Shown: one piece after another, positions 47,810-58,295 of the stretch
Numbering within the stretch: the stretch's first letter is position 1
How the letters are laid out: each line of letters starts with the position of its first letter
Source of the DNA: Sipunculus nudus
Taxonomy: Eukaryota > Annelida > Sipuncula > Golfingiida > Sipunculidae
Direction of reading: 5' to 3'
NCBI GenBank assembly: GCA_026874595.1
Contig: CM049322.1
Coordinates: 30,505,340 to 30,569,339 of the forward strand
Length of the DNA stretch: 64,000 bases
The notes under the pieces: generated by a model
What the model was told of the DNA's origin: nothing
Seen by the model: only the letters and a program-made list of their open reading frames with translations
The model's database searches: none
Position numbers and translations under genes: made by a program

Positions 47810-48236
47810 CCGGCTTCTGTGGCTCAGGGGTAGAGCGCAGGACTCAAAGCCGGGAGATCGTGGGTTCGAATCTCAGCCGAGGCGGTGAGATTTTTCACGG
47901 TCGGCCCCTATCCAGGGTGAGCTCTCTGCAGGCTTAATGTGCCCTACAGCAGTGTATCACTCACATATGAGTGCGTCTTTGGGGGGTTCCTCGGTGTTAT
48001 GACCCAGCAATGGGGATGATTATACACCCAGGACCCGCAGGTGCGGTAGACACCGGGCCTGGGTGACACCAGGATATAAAAATGATAGGAAGCGAGTGCT
48101 ACCGCCCTGTCAAGTAGTCCCAAACCGAAATGGAATCTCTGCAGATGTACATACTTAGTTAAGACTTAGTTAAGTCAGCATTAAAAAAATGGAGGCGGTT
48201 ACCTCCACCAAAAAAATTAAAAAAAAAAAAAAATAC
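47810..48236 (+). mobile_element. tRNA-derived SINE with target-site duplication
   Basis: A tRNA-like head carries an A box TGGCTCAGGGG (47820-47830) and a B box GGTTCGAATCT (47863-47873), 33 bp apart as in pol III type 2 promoters. The D-arm GCTC..GAGC pairs; the anticodon arm is degenerate, so no amino-acid identity is assigned. A body of about 330 bp follows, then a GGAGG..CCTCC hairpin and an A-rich tail. CTCTCCATTTTA occurs immediately before (47798-47809) and after (48237-48248) as a 12-bp target duplication, extended to 16 with one mismatch. It needs LINE machinery in trans. Confidence 0.88.
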
Positions 48237-48248
48237 CTCTCCATTTTA

Positions 48249-48567
48249 AATTTGTAACTGAGACATGTACAGATATAAATCCATGTGAGAACAGATATTT
48301 AGTACTTGTTACTGTTACCACCTCTGAACACTGTTCTTTTGGCTGAGGGTTTTTGTCAGCTTCTGCTGATATTCTAGTTGACATGAGTGGCTGCAGGAAT
48401 TGATAACTTACATAAGGTGTAAGTTGATGAGGCTGTACAGTTTTATGAATGTTCACCTGTGTTTTTAATTCCCTTTTAACATCACAAATTTAAAAACCAG
48501 AGTATCAGGTGATATTGCACCATTTTACAAATTTAATGTGTACAATTATGCTCCTTAAATCTTTCAG
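48249..48567 (+). other. intron sequence with duplicated flank upstream of transmembrane exon 1
   Basis: From about 48420 the sequence (gtacagttttatgaatgttcac.. to ttaaatctttcag) is homologous to 49945-50089 and 59490-59596, so the duplicated unit includes at least 140 bp of upstream intron. A weak branch-point-like sequence and a short pyrimidine run (aaatctttcag) precede the exon. Confidence 0.6.
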
Positions 48568-48660
48568 TGTGCCTGTCTGGTGGGGAAACTGCAGGCATTG
48601 TGATTGGATTTGTTGCTGGAGGCGTTCTAATTGTTTGCCTCATTGTATTTGCTGTCAAAA
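48568..48660 (+). CDS. transmembrane exon 1 of a type I membrane protein (partial gene)
   Basis: 93 nt between ctttcag and gtaagtact. In phase 1-1 (2 nt, 30 codons, 1 nt) it is fully open. It encodes CLSGGET, then a hydrophobic helix with AGIVIGFVAGGVLIVCLIVF, then AVK. The helix is about 21 residues, ends next to a Lys and contains two overlapping GxxxG steps (G-IVI-G-FVA-G), a helix-packing motif. With the SGG linker on one side and the basic residue on the other, the N-terminal side should be extracellular. No family can be named from this exon alone. Two homologues lie downstream in the same orientation and phase. Confidence 0.72.
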
Positions 48661-48979
48661 GTAAGTACTGTAAATTTTCAAAATGAATATTTCACCTTAA
48701 AATAATGTATCACAGCTATGAAAAAAACATAGGTCACTGTAGGTAAAGGTTTAATTAAGACACACACATTGTGATTAAGAAACATCAGTGGTCTCATGTA
48801 CTGTGATGTGCAGTAATACCATGTCAGATGTTAGCATAAATATTTCTTACAAACTGTCCAACACCATGCACCACCAGAGTGCAAGATTAAATCAGACAGG
48901 AATTTATTACCATCACTGTTACTAAAGCAACTTTTTAGGCCAAGAAGTAATTTAACACCAACAACAAGTGCACATTTTT
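48661..48979 (+). other. conserved intronic flank after transmembrane exon 1
   Basis: About 300 bp (gtaagtact.. through accaacaaca) closely matches 59696-59995 after exon 3, including the gaaacatcagtggtctcatg block. Exon 2's flank matches only over its first 130 bp. It is part of the duplication unit and may carry splicing signals. Confidence 0.6.
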
Positions 48980-49162
48980 AGCTCAGCTGAGCTATAACAG
49001 TTGTCCTTTGTTCATCGTCCATCCATCTGGTTGTCACTCGACTCTGCATGTCTTGTAGCAGTTTGAATGCAAGTATATATAAAAACAAAAGAAACAGGTA
49101 TATTATGCAAAAATTTCCAAAATGAAAATTCTGCTGAGCAACACAACCTATGGGTCCTTTGT
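48980..49162 (+). mobile_element. Helentron-like element, 183-bp internally deleted copy
   Basis: The left end AGCTCAGCTGAGCTATA (loop part of the hairpin deleted) and the right end TCTGCTGAGCAACACAACC then TATGGGTCCTTTGT are joined by about 120 bp, with T on both flanks. It shows that the two ends define the mobile unit, since almost the whole interior is missing. Confidence 0.6.
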
Positions 49163-50089
49163 TAATGCTAGTGGTACAATCCAGGTAAATAAATTCTATT
49201 TGTTCATAATCTTTACGAAATCAGTACATGTTTAGAGGCTAACAACATTATGCTGTAGCTATGATTTCCTTTAAAAGGATATGTTTATGCATGTTGGCAT
49301 CACATTCTGTTGAGTGGGAATGAGGTTATCCATACCATATAGATGAAATGTAAATAGAAAGACATTACAGCAAATCTTTTGGGTTCTGGTAAGACTTCAC
49401 CATTATGCCATTGAGACATCAACAGGGTTCTAACCAGGTACCTGCTACTGCAAGGCCCAACACATAAACCACTAGGGTACGTCCTAGCCTAGACTGGCCA
49501 AGGAGATGCAAGTTTTAATACATAATTCCTCCTACTAACAGAGCTCCATCAATCTTGCTCTTGTTGTATCGCAATGCTTAGAACAGGCACTGCCACCTTG
49601 TGGCAAATCATTAACTAAAGTACGGCTCTTTGACAATTTCATAGTGATTTTTAGCTCAGCTGACCATAGGTCATCTGAGAAATACAGCAATCACCCTTTT
49701 CCATCTGTCTGTTAACAAAGCACATATCGTAACTGTTTGACCTAGACACTTTTTTTACGGTAAGGCCATGGTAAATCTCCTTGCATTCCTAAAAGTAGGT
49801 CACTGTGACCAACATTTTGTGAGTTACAAATACTTTTATGTGTTTGTAGAACTTAGAAAATGAGACTTGTTGTTATTACAGTATTTAAAATATGAATCTT
49901 GGACCTGCTATGCTGCAAGAAGGGGTAATTTAGATAAGATGTCAGTTGAAGTGTCTGTACAGTATGAATGTTCACCACGGTATGTATTTTCCCTTTCACA
50001 TACATTACAAATTTGAAACCACAGTTTCAGATGATATTGCAGTAATTTACCAGTTTAATGTGTACCATGATGCTCCATAAATCTTTCAG
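49163..50089 (+). other. intron with one element fragment and duplicated exon flank
   Basis: Unique sequence to about 49645, then a fragment starting AGCTCAGCTGACCATAGGTC (49653) that follows the family for about 200 bp without a right end. From about 49930 the sequence is homologous to the upstream flank of transmembrane exon 1. No other exon with paired splice sites is seen in the 1.43 kb between transmembrane exons 1 and 2. Confidence 0.6.
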
Positions 50090-50185
50090 GTCAGTCCCTG
50101 TCTGGTGGGGAATTTGCAGGCATTGTGATTGGATGTCTTGTTGGACTGGCTGTATTTATTGGCCTGACTGTATTTCCCATCATAA
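50090..50185 (+). CDS. transmembrane exon 2 of a type I membrane protein (partial gene)
   Basis: 96 nt between atctttcag and gtaagtaat, phase 1-1 (2 nt, 31 codons, 1 nt), fully open. It begins QSLSGGEF and continues AGIVIGCLVGLAVFIGLTVF, then PII. The first half is close to exon 1; the second half has diverged strongly, and the Lys/Arg at the cytoplasmic edge is absent. The GxxxGxxxG pattern is retained (G-IVI-G-CLV-G). A second AG at 50093-50094 is present, but using it would shift the frame. Confidence 0.7.
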
Positions 50186-51442
50186 GTAAGTAATGCAAAT
50201 TTTCAAAATGAATATTTCATCTAAAAGTAAGTTTCATAGCTATTTGCTTTGTTTACTGAAAAAAGTGACTGAGCCAACAGATAAAATTAAGACACACCCC
50301 ATACATTCAGAAACATCAGAGGTAATAGGCTTAAAACATGAATCTGGACAGATGGTGAAAAATAAGTCAAAACCATATAATCAGTCCAAAATTTGATTTT
50401 TAGCTCGGCTGACTGTATGCTAGTCAGCTGAGCTATAGTGATCCATCAGTGTCTGTCATCCATTGCTTAATCTACAAATCTGAAATTCAGCATAAAGACC
50501 TAAAATTAGGACACTATGAATTTGTTTCATCATGAAATTAAGGTTAAAACTTAAACTTTTCATTAAAAAAATGTTGTTACACTTCAGGGCTGCTTTTCTT
50601 TAAAACCACTTGTTAATTTGTTCATATTTGACAGACATGGTCCTTAATATATATCCTATGCATATGCCAGAAATTAGGTCAATATTGTGTAATTTTTAGT
50701 TCAACTTACTATAAGTTATCTAAGCTATAGTCATGGTCCATCGTCCGTTGTGCCGTCCGCCTGTCCACTCGTCTGTCCATCTGTTGGACTGGCACATATT
50801 GAAACCGTTATCCCTAGGAATCCAAAATGTGGCATACTAATAGATGTCCTCAAGATCAGAGTCCTACCAAACCGAAAACTGGTTTACTGCGACTTTGTTC
50901 CTTTGAGAAATTAAGGAAAAACCTCAATTGTGTAATTGTTAGTTCAGCTTACTATAAGTGATCTAAGGTATAGTCGTGGTCCACTGTCTGTCTGTCCATC
51001 TGTTAGACCAGTATGTATTAAAACCGTTAGACCTACAAATAAAAAATTTGGCATACTGTTAGATGTCCCAAAGATATCCTACCAAACCAAAAACTGGGTC
51101 ACTGTGAATTCAATAATTTGAGAAATAAAGAAAAAACCTCAATTTTCCATTAAACACATATTATCACACTTCAGGATTGCCTAATATAAAAACCACTCAT
51201 CTGTTATTCTTCATATTTACCATAAATGTTCCCCTATATAGTTCCTATGTACTTGTCAGAAATTCAGTCAGTATTACTTAATTGTATCCACCAAAACAGA
51301 GTTTTGTGGATACTATGTTTTCAGTCGGACGCTGCTTGTAGCTGCTCGATGAGTGTATTTTTTGGCTTTTTGGCTTTGGCTTGGCTGCCATCGCCACATA
51401 GGTTTCCAGAGAACTCCTCCATAACCAATGGGCCAAATTTTT
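50186..51442 (+). repeat. intron with three decayed element starts
   Basis: About 130 bp of exon-2 flank, then fragments starting near 50402 (agctcggctgactg), 50698 (agttcaacttactataag) and 50941 (agttcagcttactataag). Each is followed by part of the ccgtc tract and the agatgtcc..ccta(c/a)caaac body. None has a right end. The last runs into unique sequence near 51290-51430. Confidence 0.7.
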
Positions 51443-53233
51443 AGCTCAGCTGACTATAAGTCATCTGAGCTATAGTCGTGGTCCTTTGTCCGTCGTCTGT
51501 CTGTCCATCTGGCCGTCCGTCCGTTAACAGGGCACGTTTTAAAACCATTGGACCTACCATTCCAAAATTTTGCATACCATTAGATGTCCCCAAAATCTCC
51601 TACCATACAGAAAATTGGGTCATTAGGACTTTGTTCCTTTGAGATATTAAGGAAAAACCTCCATTTTCCATGAAAAAGCCATTGTTACACTTCAAGTCTG
51701 CCTAATATCAAAACCACTGATCTGTGTTTGATCATATTTAGTATTCATATTCTTCCATACATTTTCTATGAACATACAAAAAATTAGGTCATTGTTGGGT
51801 CTTATTTTGAAGTTATGGGCCAAAATATAATGCAATTTTTAAAAAATCAGGAAATATATTTACTCACCGAACATGAGAATTGCTGAAGCTAGAGACTTTT
51901 TTTCAGGAATATAACTTTATTTAATCAAGATTCAATTGTTTACCCAAAATTAGATTTGAATTTTGCAAAGTTTTCAAGTTATTAGCTTAAATAAAAAATC
52001 AATACCTTAAATTTTGTCCAACTTTGGCAATGGCACATTTTTTCCCTCTAAGCACTGTTGAATTTATTTTCACAGCATATATAAATAAGGATTTAATCTT
52101 TTAAAACCTGAAATTTCAAAGGAATTGATTTAAAAGGGTAGCTTTTATTCAAGTTTTTATACACAATGCCAAGAGTTGTTTACATCTGGCCCACCTAGTA
52201 GTACAGCCTTCACTTGCATTATGTAACCCACCCCAGGCAGCTTGCCTTGGCTCAGCTTGGAACTACCAGCAGGCTTCCCCTCTGCCCTGCACTCCCCCCC
52301 CCCCCCCACCAGGTGGTGCATAAACATAAATTTTGTATTGTACCACCAGGGTTACAATGATAAAAGTGCACATTTAATTGTGTCCACAAAGTGGTGTATT
52401 GCTATGAAAGTGTGGATGTTCATCAGATAAGTAATTCCTTACTTCAGAAGAGTAAAAACTTCACCAGGTGTGAAATTGACTATTAATTTCAGTAATAAAT
52501 TAAAACTGAGATAGTAATTAGCACAATGATATTGTTTGTCCCTCATTCAACCAACAGTGTGTATACTTTATTTGAAAAGATGTTTTATTTGATCAAATTT
52601 ACTGAATCTTTTATTTTATTTCAGTGAATAAAATTAAGCATGTACTGAAAACTCCAATGTGCAAAACTTTAGTGATTCAAGGAATAATCTTGTAGATCCC
52701 ATGTTGTGGCATTATTTTCTTTTAAATTTTGTTTAAACATTTGTGATTTAAAAATAATAAAATATATGTGTATGCATAATATGACCCAATATGAGCTACA
52801 CCCTGGATATATAATGATTGCAACAATTCTAATATTTTAACTTATATTTCAGTTTTTTCACTATTGATATTTAATGATTGCAACTTTTGCAACAATTTTA
52901 ATATTTTAACTTGTATTTTCAGTTTTTTTATTTAAAATTTAAAAAACTTATAAATAAAAAAAATGATTCAGATAAAAACTTTTAATGGAAAAAGTGGATA
53001 TGCTAAAAAAATAGACTTATATATAAACTTAAATGCATTATTCCCATGAAAGTGCTATAAAGGTGCTATAAAGTCCATTCTGTCCCATTGCCTGTCCATC
53101 TGTAAATTTTCATAACCAAGTAGGAGGGCCCCTTTCCTCATAGCTTCTCATATTCTTATATATACAATAGAATATTTTGCATTTGCAAAAATTTCAAACT
53201 TCAGCTGAGCGCTGTGACCCATGGGTCCCTTGT
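51443..53233 (+). mobile_element. Helentron-like element, complete 1.79-kb copy
   Basis: The left end AGCTCAGCTGACTATAAGTC forms a hairpin with GTCATCTGAGCT. Left GCTCAGCTGA (51444-51453) is the exact reverse complement of right TCAGCTGAGC (53201-53210). The palindrome GACCCATGGGTC lies at 53216-53227 and the end is CCTTGT at 53233, with T on each side and no target duplication. The body has a C-run near 52292-52307 and no coding capacity. It is the best type copy of the family in this window. Confidence 0.68.
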
Positions 53234-54305
53234 TTAAAATTTGGAATTATGCTCGGGTCACATGTGAAATGCTGTGCCCTCATTTTTAGTTGACCTCTGA
53301 CCTTTCCTCTCTGCCCAGTGTCCATTTGTGCATCTGTTTCCACACATAAACCCACATATCTTGGAAACAGTTTGATCAGTGGCTAAAAATTTTGCACAAA
53401 TGTATCCCTTGGATAGCTTTATAACATACACTAAAAATAGTGGCGCCACCTGCAACCATTTTTGTACAGCGTCCATCTGTTCATCTGCCTTGGGATAAAA
53501 TCACTCATATCTCTGCATTGGTTGGACTTATCCGCCAGAAATTTTGCATGTGTATACATCCTGGATAGCTTTCTTGATTTTGTTACAGGTGGCGCCACCT
53601 ACATTCTTGTTCAGACTGCAGACATACAGGCTTATATCTCAAGACTGGTTTGACATATCCTTTTGAAATTTTGCATGTGTACAGATCTCACATAGCTCTT
53701 TATCATAGGCAAAACTTGTGGCACCACCTGCAACCATTTTTGCACAGCATCAGTCTGTTTGTATGCCGTTGGATAAAATCACCATGTCAAGGCAGTGGTT
53801 TGACTTATATGCCTAAAATTTTGCAGGTTTATACATCTTGGATAGCTTTCTGGATTTTATGGCAGGTGGCGCTACCTACATTTATGTTTACGCTGCACAC
53901 ATCCAGGCTTATATCTTAGGGCTGGTTTGCTGTATCCTCCTGAAATTTTGCATGTGTATAGATCTCACATGGCTCTTTATCGCAAAACTGGAGGTGCTAC
54001 CTACAACCATTTTTGCACAGTGTCTGTCTGTTTGTCTGCCGTTGCATAAAATCAATTATATACAAGTAGTGGTTTGACCTATCTGCCTAAATTTTTGCAT
54101 ATGTATACAACTTGGATTGCTCTTTGGACTTTGTGGTAGGTGGCACCACCTACATGCATATTTCTGCTGCAGACATCCATAGAAATATGCAACGCACCTC
54201 ACTCCATTTCCCCTTACCACTCAATCCATGCCTCACTTCACCTGTCTCACTCTGATTTCGGTGGATACACGTAGTTGCTTGTTGACTATCCATATTCTAG
54301 TTTAT
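53234..54305 (+). repeat. 277-bp dimeric satellite element, copy 1 (three dimers)
   Basis: Type A monomers (ggtggc(g/a)ccacctgcaacc) at about 53439, 53719 and 53991 alternate with type B (ggtggc(g/a)ccacctacat) at about 53588, 53866 and 54138. The dimer period is 272-280 bp. Most monomers have the palindrome GGTGGCGCCACC or a one-base variant. It starts with a gctgtgccctcatttttagt block and ends ttgttgactatccatattctag, both shared with copy 2. Confidence 0.88.
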
Positions 54306-55150
54306 TAAAGTTATAGGCCAAAATATAATGCATTTTGTAAAAATTTTTACTCGCTTAACTTGATAAGTGTTGAAGCTGGAGACTCTTTTTAAGGAATGTA
54401 AATTTATTTAATCAAGATTTAGTTGTATACACAACATGGATCAACCAATTTGAAGCTTATGAACATAACCGTAATGGGGTCTCGAAAAAAAACATTCCAC
54501 CAATCAGTCAAACAAAACAGTTCATTGTATTAATTTGGGGTAAGGTAAGGAGCGTGATGATTAATTAATTAAACCACTTATCGCTTGCGCCGGTAGAGTG
54601 AAATACATTATCTGTTCATTCCAAATGAAGGTTCATTTACCCACCGGTACTGATCGAGGGAGCAACAGAACGCACCTGCCAGGCAAGACAAATTTAACAA
54701 AATATTATGTTAATATTATATCATTTGACAATCTTACCTCCAATACATTCTGGTTTTTGGTCTATGACTTGCGAGGACGACAAAACGTGCATGAAGGCCC
54801 TCGTGAAAAAAGTACAAATTCTTGCGATGTGCTGTTCAGTGGCATGGCGCAAGAGAAAAGACTGATTATCCCAAGTGGAACCCTGCCTAGGAATTCTGCA
54901 CATGCACAGTGGAGAACTAACAATGTGTGATAAATTGATAACCAATCAGATTCCGTTTTCTCTACACCTTCTGTATATGATAGATCACTAAATATACAAG
55001 TTACACATGAGAAATCTTGAATGCATGTGTGGTGCTAAATAAATACTTTAATGGTCCTTCAACCCTGAAACGTCATTTAGGCAAAGTCTTTAAGTATATG
55101 CAAACAGATTTACCAACAGCCCAAGATTGTGTCTGTATCTTTAAATAGTT
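54306..55150. other. element fragment, then unique sequence with an unassigned open frame
   Basis: 54306-54440 is a piece of the AGCTCAG-family body. 54440-55150 is unique. An open frame of 110 codons runs 54598-54930 (+), and an overlapping one of 74 codons runs on the minus strand. Neither has a domain, signal peptide or splice context I recognise. The CCAAT-type motifs aaccaatcag (54939) and caccaatcag (54498) bracket the frame. Confidence 0.35.
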
Positions 55151-55620
55151 TTAGAAACTACCAACTGTTTCAGATTTGGCAACAGATCAAGAGTTCATTC
55201 AGTGCAGCCAGATATAGGTCAAGAGTTCAGTCAGTGCAGCCAAGCACAAGGCATGTGATCACCTCATGGGTGACATGTGAACACCTCATGGGCACCATGT
55301 GATCACCTCATGGGTGTCATGCCCCTCAGGGCTGCATGTTGAGCCAATCTGTGAGCTTATGCAATGGTGTGGCTACTATTTCAGATTTGGCAACAGACAA
55401 AAGTTCAGTCTGGATCTATTTATAGCTTTGGCAGCCTGTCAACTGTGTCAGATTATGCAACAGGTCAAGAGTTCACTCAGTGCAGCCAGGTACAGGTCAA
55501 AAGTTCACTCAGTCTAGCCAGGTGGAGGTCATGAGTTCACTCAGTGCAGTAGCCTAAGCCAGCAAATTTGACACAGTTCACTCGGGGCAACTGTCTTTCT
55601 CACCTAAGCCTGGTCAGCCC
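55151..55620 (+). repeat. short tandem repeats (30 bp and 23 bp)
   Basis: About five copies of a ggtcaagagttcactcagtg-type unit with gcagcca between, and three copies of a unit starting catgtgatcacctcatggg (55251-55320). The first carries AGGTCAAGAGTTCA, an AGGTCA-type direct repeat with a 2-bp spacer. No coding frame is supported. Confidence 0.75.
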
Positions 55621-56832
55621 CATGCATCAGCCTGAAGGTAAGTTTGATGTATTGGCCTGATATTTTGACCTTTATGTGACTTTGATGGCTTTATCGTTCA
55701 CAAGACAGGTGTCGCCACCTACAATGACTTTTGCACAGTGTATGTGCATGCTTATTTCTACAGAGGAATTTGATATATCAGCCTGAAATTGGGCATATTT
55801 ATACATATTGAATAGCTTTGTCATATACAAGACTGGAGGTGCCAACTACAATAATTTTTACAAAGTGTGTGTCCCTGCTTATTTCTGAGGAGGGGTTTGA
55901 TATATCAGTCTGAAATTGGGCATATGTAAAATAACTGATATCTTCGTTGTATACAAGACTGGTGATGCCAGCTACAATCATTGTTGTGTTTTGTGCATTC
56001 ATGCCAGAATTTCAGCAGTGATGTTTGTGTAATTGTTAGCGAACCTGTGAGCTTATGCGATGGCGCAGCGTCTTCCGTCTGTCGTTCGCCATCCGCCGTC
56101 CAGGGCTGGCTTTCCGCCATCCATGGCTGTAAGTCAGAAACTGTGGGAGCTAGCAGCTCCAAATTACATGTAAAAATTAGTCACATGTGAAACTTGGTGC
56201 CCTGGAGCTTATTATTGGGTATCTGCATTAATTTAGATTTTATAGAGAAAAAGCTGAAAAACCTTTAAAAATCTTCTTCTCTGAAACTGTCCAGCCAAAT
56301 TGTCCAATATTTCACAGAAATGTTCCTTGGAACAATCTCTCTCAAGTTTGTTCGAATGGTTTCAGTTCAGAGATTTTTGGCCGAGTCAATGGAAGTTGAA
56401 CTTAGTCATCTGTGCAAAAACTTAACTTAAAATCTCATAAACGGCTAGAGTTATAATCACCAAATTTTATACCAATGTTTGTCACATATGTCATGTCTGA
56501 TTTTGAGGTATTGGTGGCACCACATACATTAATGTGTTTTTTATAAGCGAAAATGTAGTTTTAAACTCTTCAAGCTTATACACTGATTTATGATGAAACT
56601 GTTAAGCTGATTGGTTTAAACTTTACAATAATTATTCTATGGTAGGGTTCCGCCAGTTTTATAAGAATATATTGGGTAAATACAACTTTAAAAAAGCATT
56701 GTAGCCAATTGAAAAAGGCTTTCTGTATTTGAAAACAGATTTGACAACTTGCTGAGTTTCAGCAGCCAAGTCAAGAGGTCACTCAGTACAAACAGGTGGG
56801 GTCCAGATATCACCATGGCAACTGACCTGGCT
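55621..56832 (+). repeat. GGTGGCGCCACC-family fragment, then diverged repeats
   Basis: 55690-56000 matches 36000-36190 (tgtcgccacctacaatgac, tatatcagcctgaaattggg). 56030-56160 is a CG-richer stretch unique here (gtcgttcgccatccgccg). 56160-56830 resembles diverged invertebrate repeats with tggtggcaccacatacatt near 56512. No gene is seen. Confidence 0.6.
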
Positions 56833-56900
56833 GGGGGGGGGGGTGTCTAGACAATGTGTCTAGACGTCTAGACGCTGTGTCTAGATGTCTAGACACAATG
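56833..56900. repeat. G-run and TCTAGA palindrome cluster
   Basis: A G-run (56833-56843) is followed by GTCTAGACGTCTAGAC, a 16-bp perfect palindrome (56858-56873), and a 22-bp near-perfect palindrome (TGTGTCTAGATGTCTAGACACA, given in two parts TGTGTCTAGAT and GTCTAGACACA; 56876-56897). It is absent elsewhere in the window. Confidence 0.8.
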
Positions 56901-58295
56901 TTTAGATGCAGAATTCCCAGATTATTGGAACTATATCTTTCAACTGTTTGAAAAAACTTGGTTTATTATCAAGTCACATATGAACTGCTGTGCCCTCATT
57001 TTTGGTTGACCTCTGACCTTTCCTCGCTGCCCAGCGTCCATTTTTGCATCTGTTTCCACACATAAACCCGCATATCTTGGGAACTGTTTGACCAATCAGG
57101 CTAAAAATTTTGCACAAATGTAGCCCTTTGATAGCTTTATAATATACACGAAAAATGGTGGCGCCACCCAAAATCATTTTTGCACAGTGTCCATCTGTTC
57201 ATCTGCCTTGGGATAATAGCACTTATATCTCAGCAGTGGTTTAACTTATCCACCTGAAATTATGCAGGTTTATACATCCTGGACAGTTCCTTTGATTATG
57301 ACAGGTGGCGCCACTACATTCACCTTTACTCTGCAGACATCCAAGCTCAAATCTCTGGAACTGTTTGACCGATTGGGCCAAAATTTTGCATGTGTACAGA
57401 TCTCAGATAGCCCTTCATGATAGGCAAAACTGGTGGCGCCACCTGCAACCATTTATGCACAGCACCCATCTGTTCATCTGCCTTTGGATAAAATCACTCA
57501 TATCTCAGCAGTGGTTGTTTGACTTATCTACCTGAAATTTTGCAGGTTTATACATCCTGGACAGCTTTCTTGATTTTATGACAGGTGGCGCCACCTACAT
57601 TCACCTTTACTGTGCATACATCCAAGGTCATATCTCGGGAATCGTTCAAACGATTTGGCCAAAATTTTGCATGTGTATAGATCTCAGGTACCCCTACATC
57701 ATAGGCAAAACTGGTGGCGCAATCTGCAACCATTTATGCACAGCACCCATCTGTTCATCTGCCTTTGGATAAAATCACTCATATCTCAGCAGTGGTTTGA
57801 CTTATCCAACCTGAAATTTTGCAGGTTTATACATCCTGGACTGTTTTCTCGATTTTATGACAGGTGGCGCCACCTACATTCACATTTACTGTGCATACAT
57901 CCAAGCTCATATCTTGGGAACAGTTTGACCGATTTGGCCAAAATTTTGCATGTGTATAGATCTCATATAGCTCTTCAGCATGGGTAAAACTGGTGGCGCC
58001 ACCTGCAACCATTTATGCACAGCTTCCATCTGTTCATCTGTTTGGGATAAAATTGCTCATATCTCAGCAGTGGTTTGACTTATTCACCTTTTTTGCAGGT
58101 TTATACATCCTGGACATTTTCTCGATTTTATGACAGGTGGCACCACCTACATTCACTTTTATGCTGCAGACATCCATGCTAATATGAAACACACCTCATT
58201 CTATTACCCTTACCACTTAATCCATGCCTCACTTCAACTGTATCATTCTGATTTCTGCAGATACACAGTCGCTTGTCGACTACCCATATTCTAGT
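56901..58295 (+). repeat. 277-bp dimeric satellite element, copy 2 (four dimers)
   Basis: Same borders as copy 1. Type A monomers at about 57161, 57433, 57714 and 57991; type B at about 57303, 57586, 57862 and 58138 (dimer spacing 272-283 bp). Most carry GGTGGCGCCACC. It has one dimer more than copy 1, so the number varies between otherwise equivalent elements. Several open frames of 60-110 codons are repeat translations. Confidence 0.88.

Noticed and set aside
47811-47885. Functional tRNA gene
   Set aside because: A and B boxes are present, but the anticodon arm and acceptor stem do not pair, and it is followed by a SINE body, A-rich tail and target duplication.
54598-54930. 110-codon open frame as a gene
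   Set aside because: No recognisable domain, no splice or codon evidence, and an overlapping minus-strand frame of similar quality.
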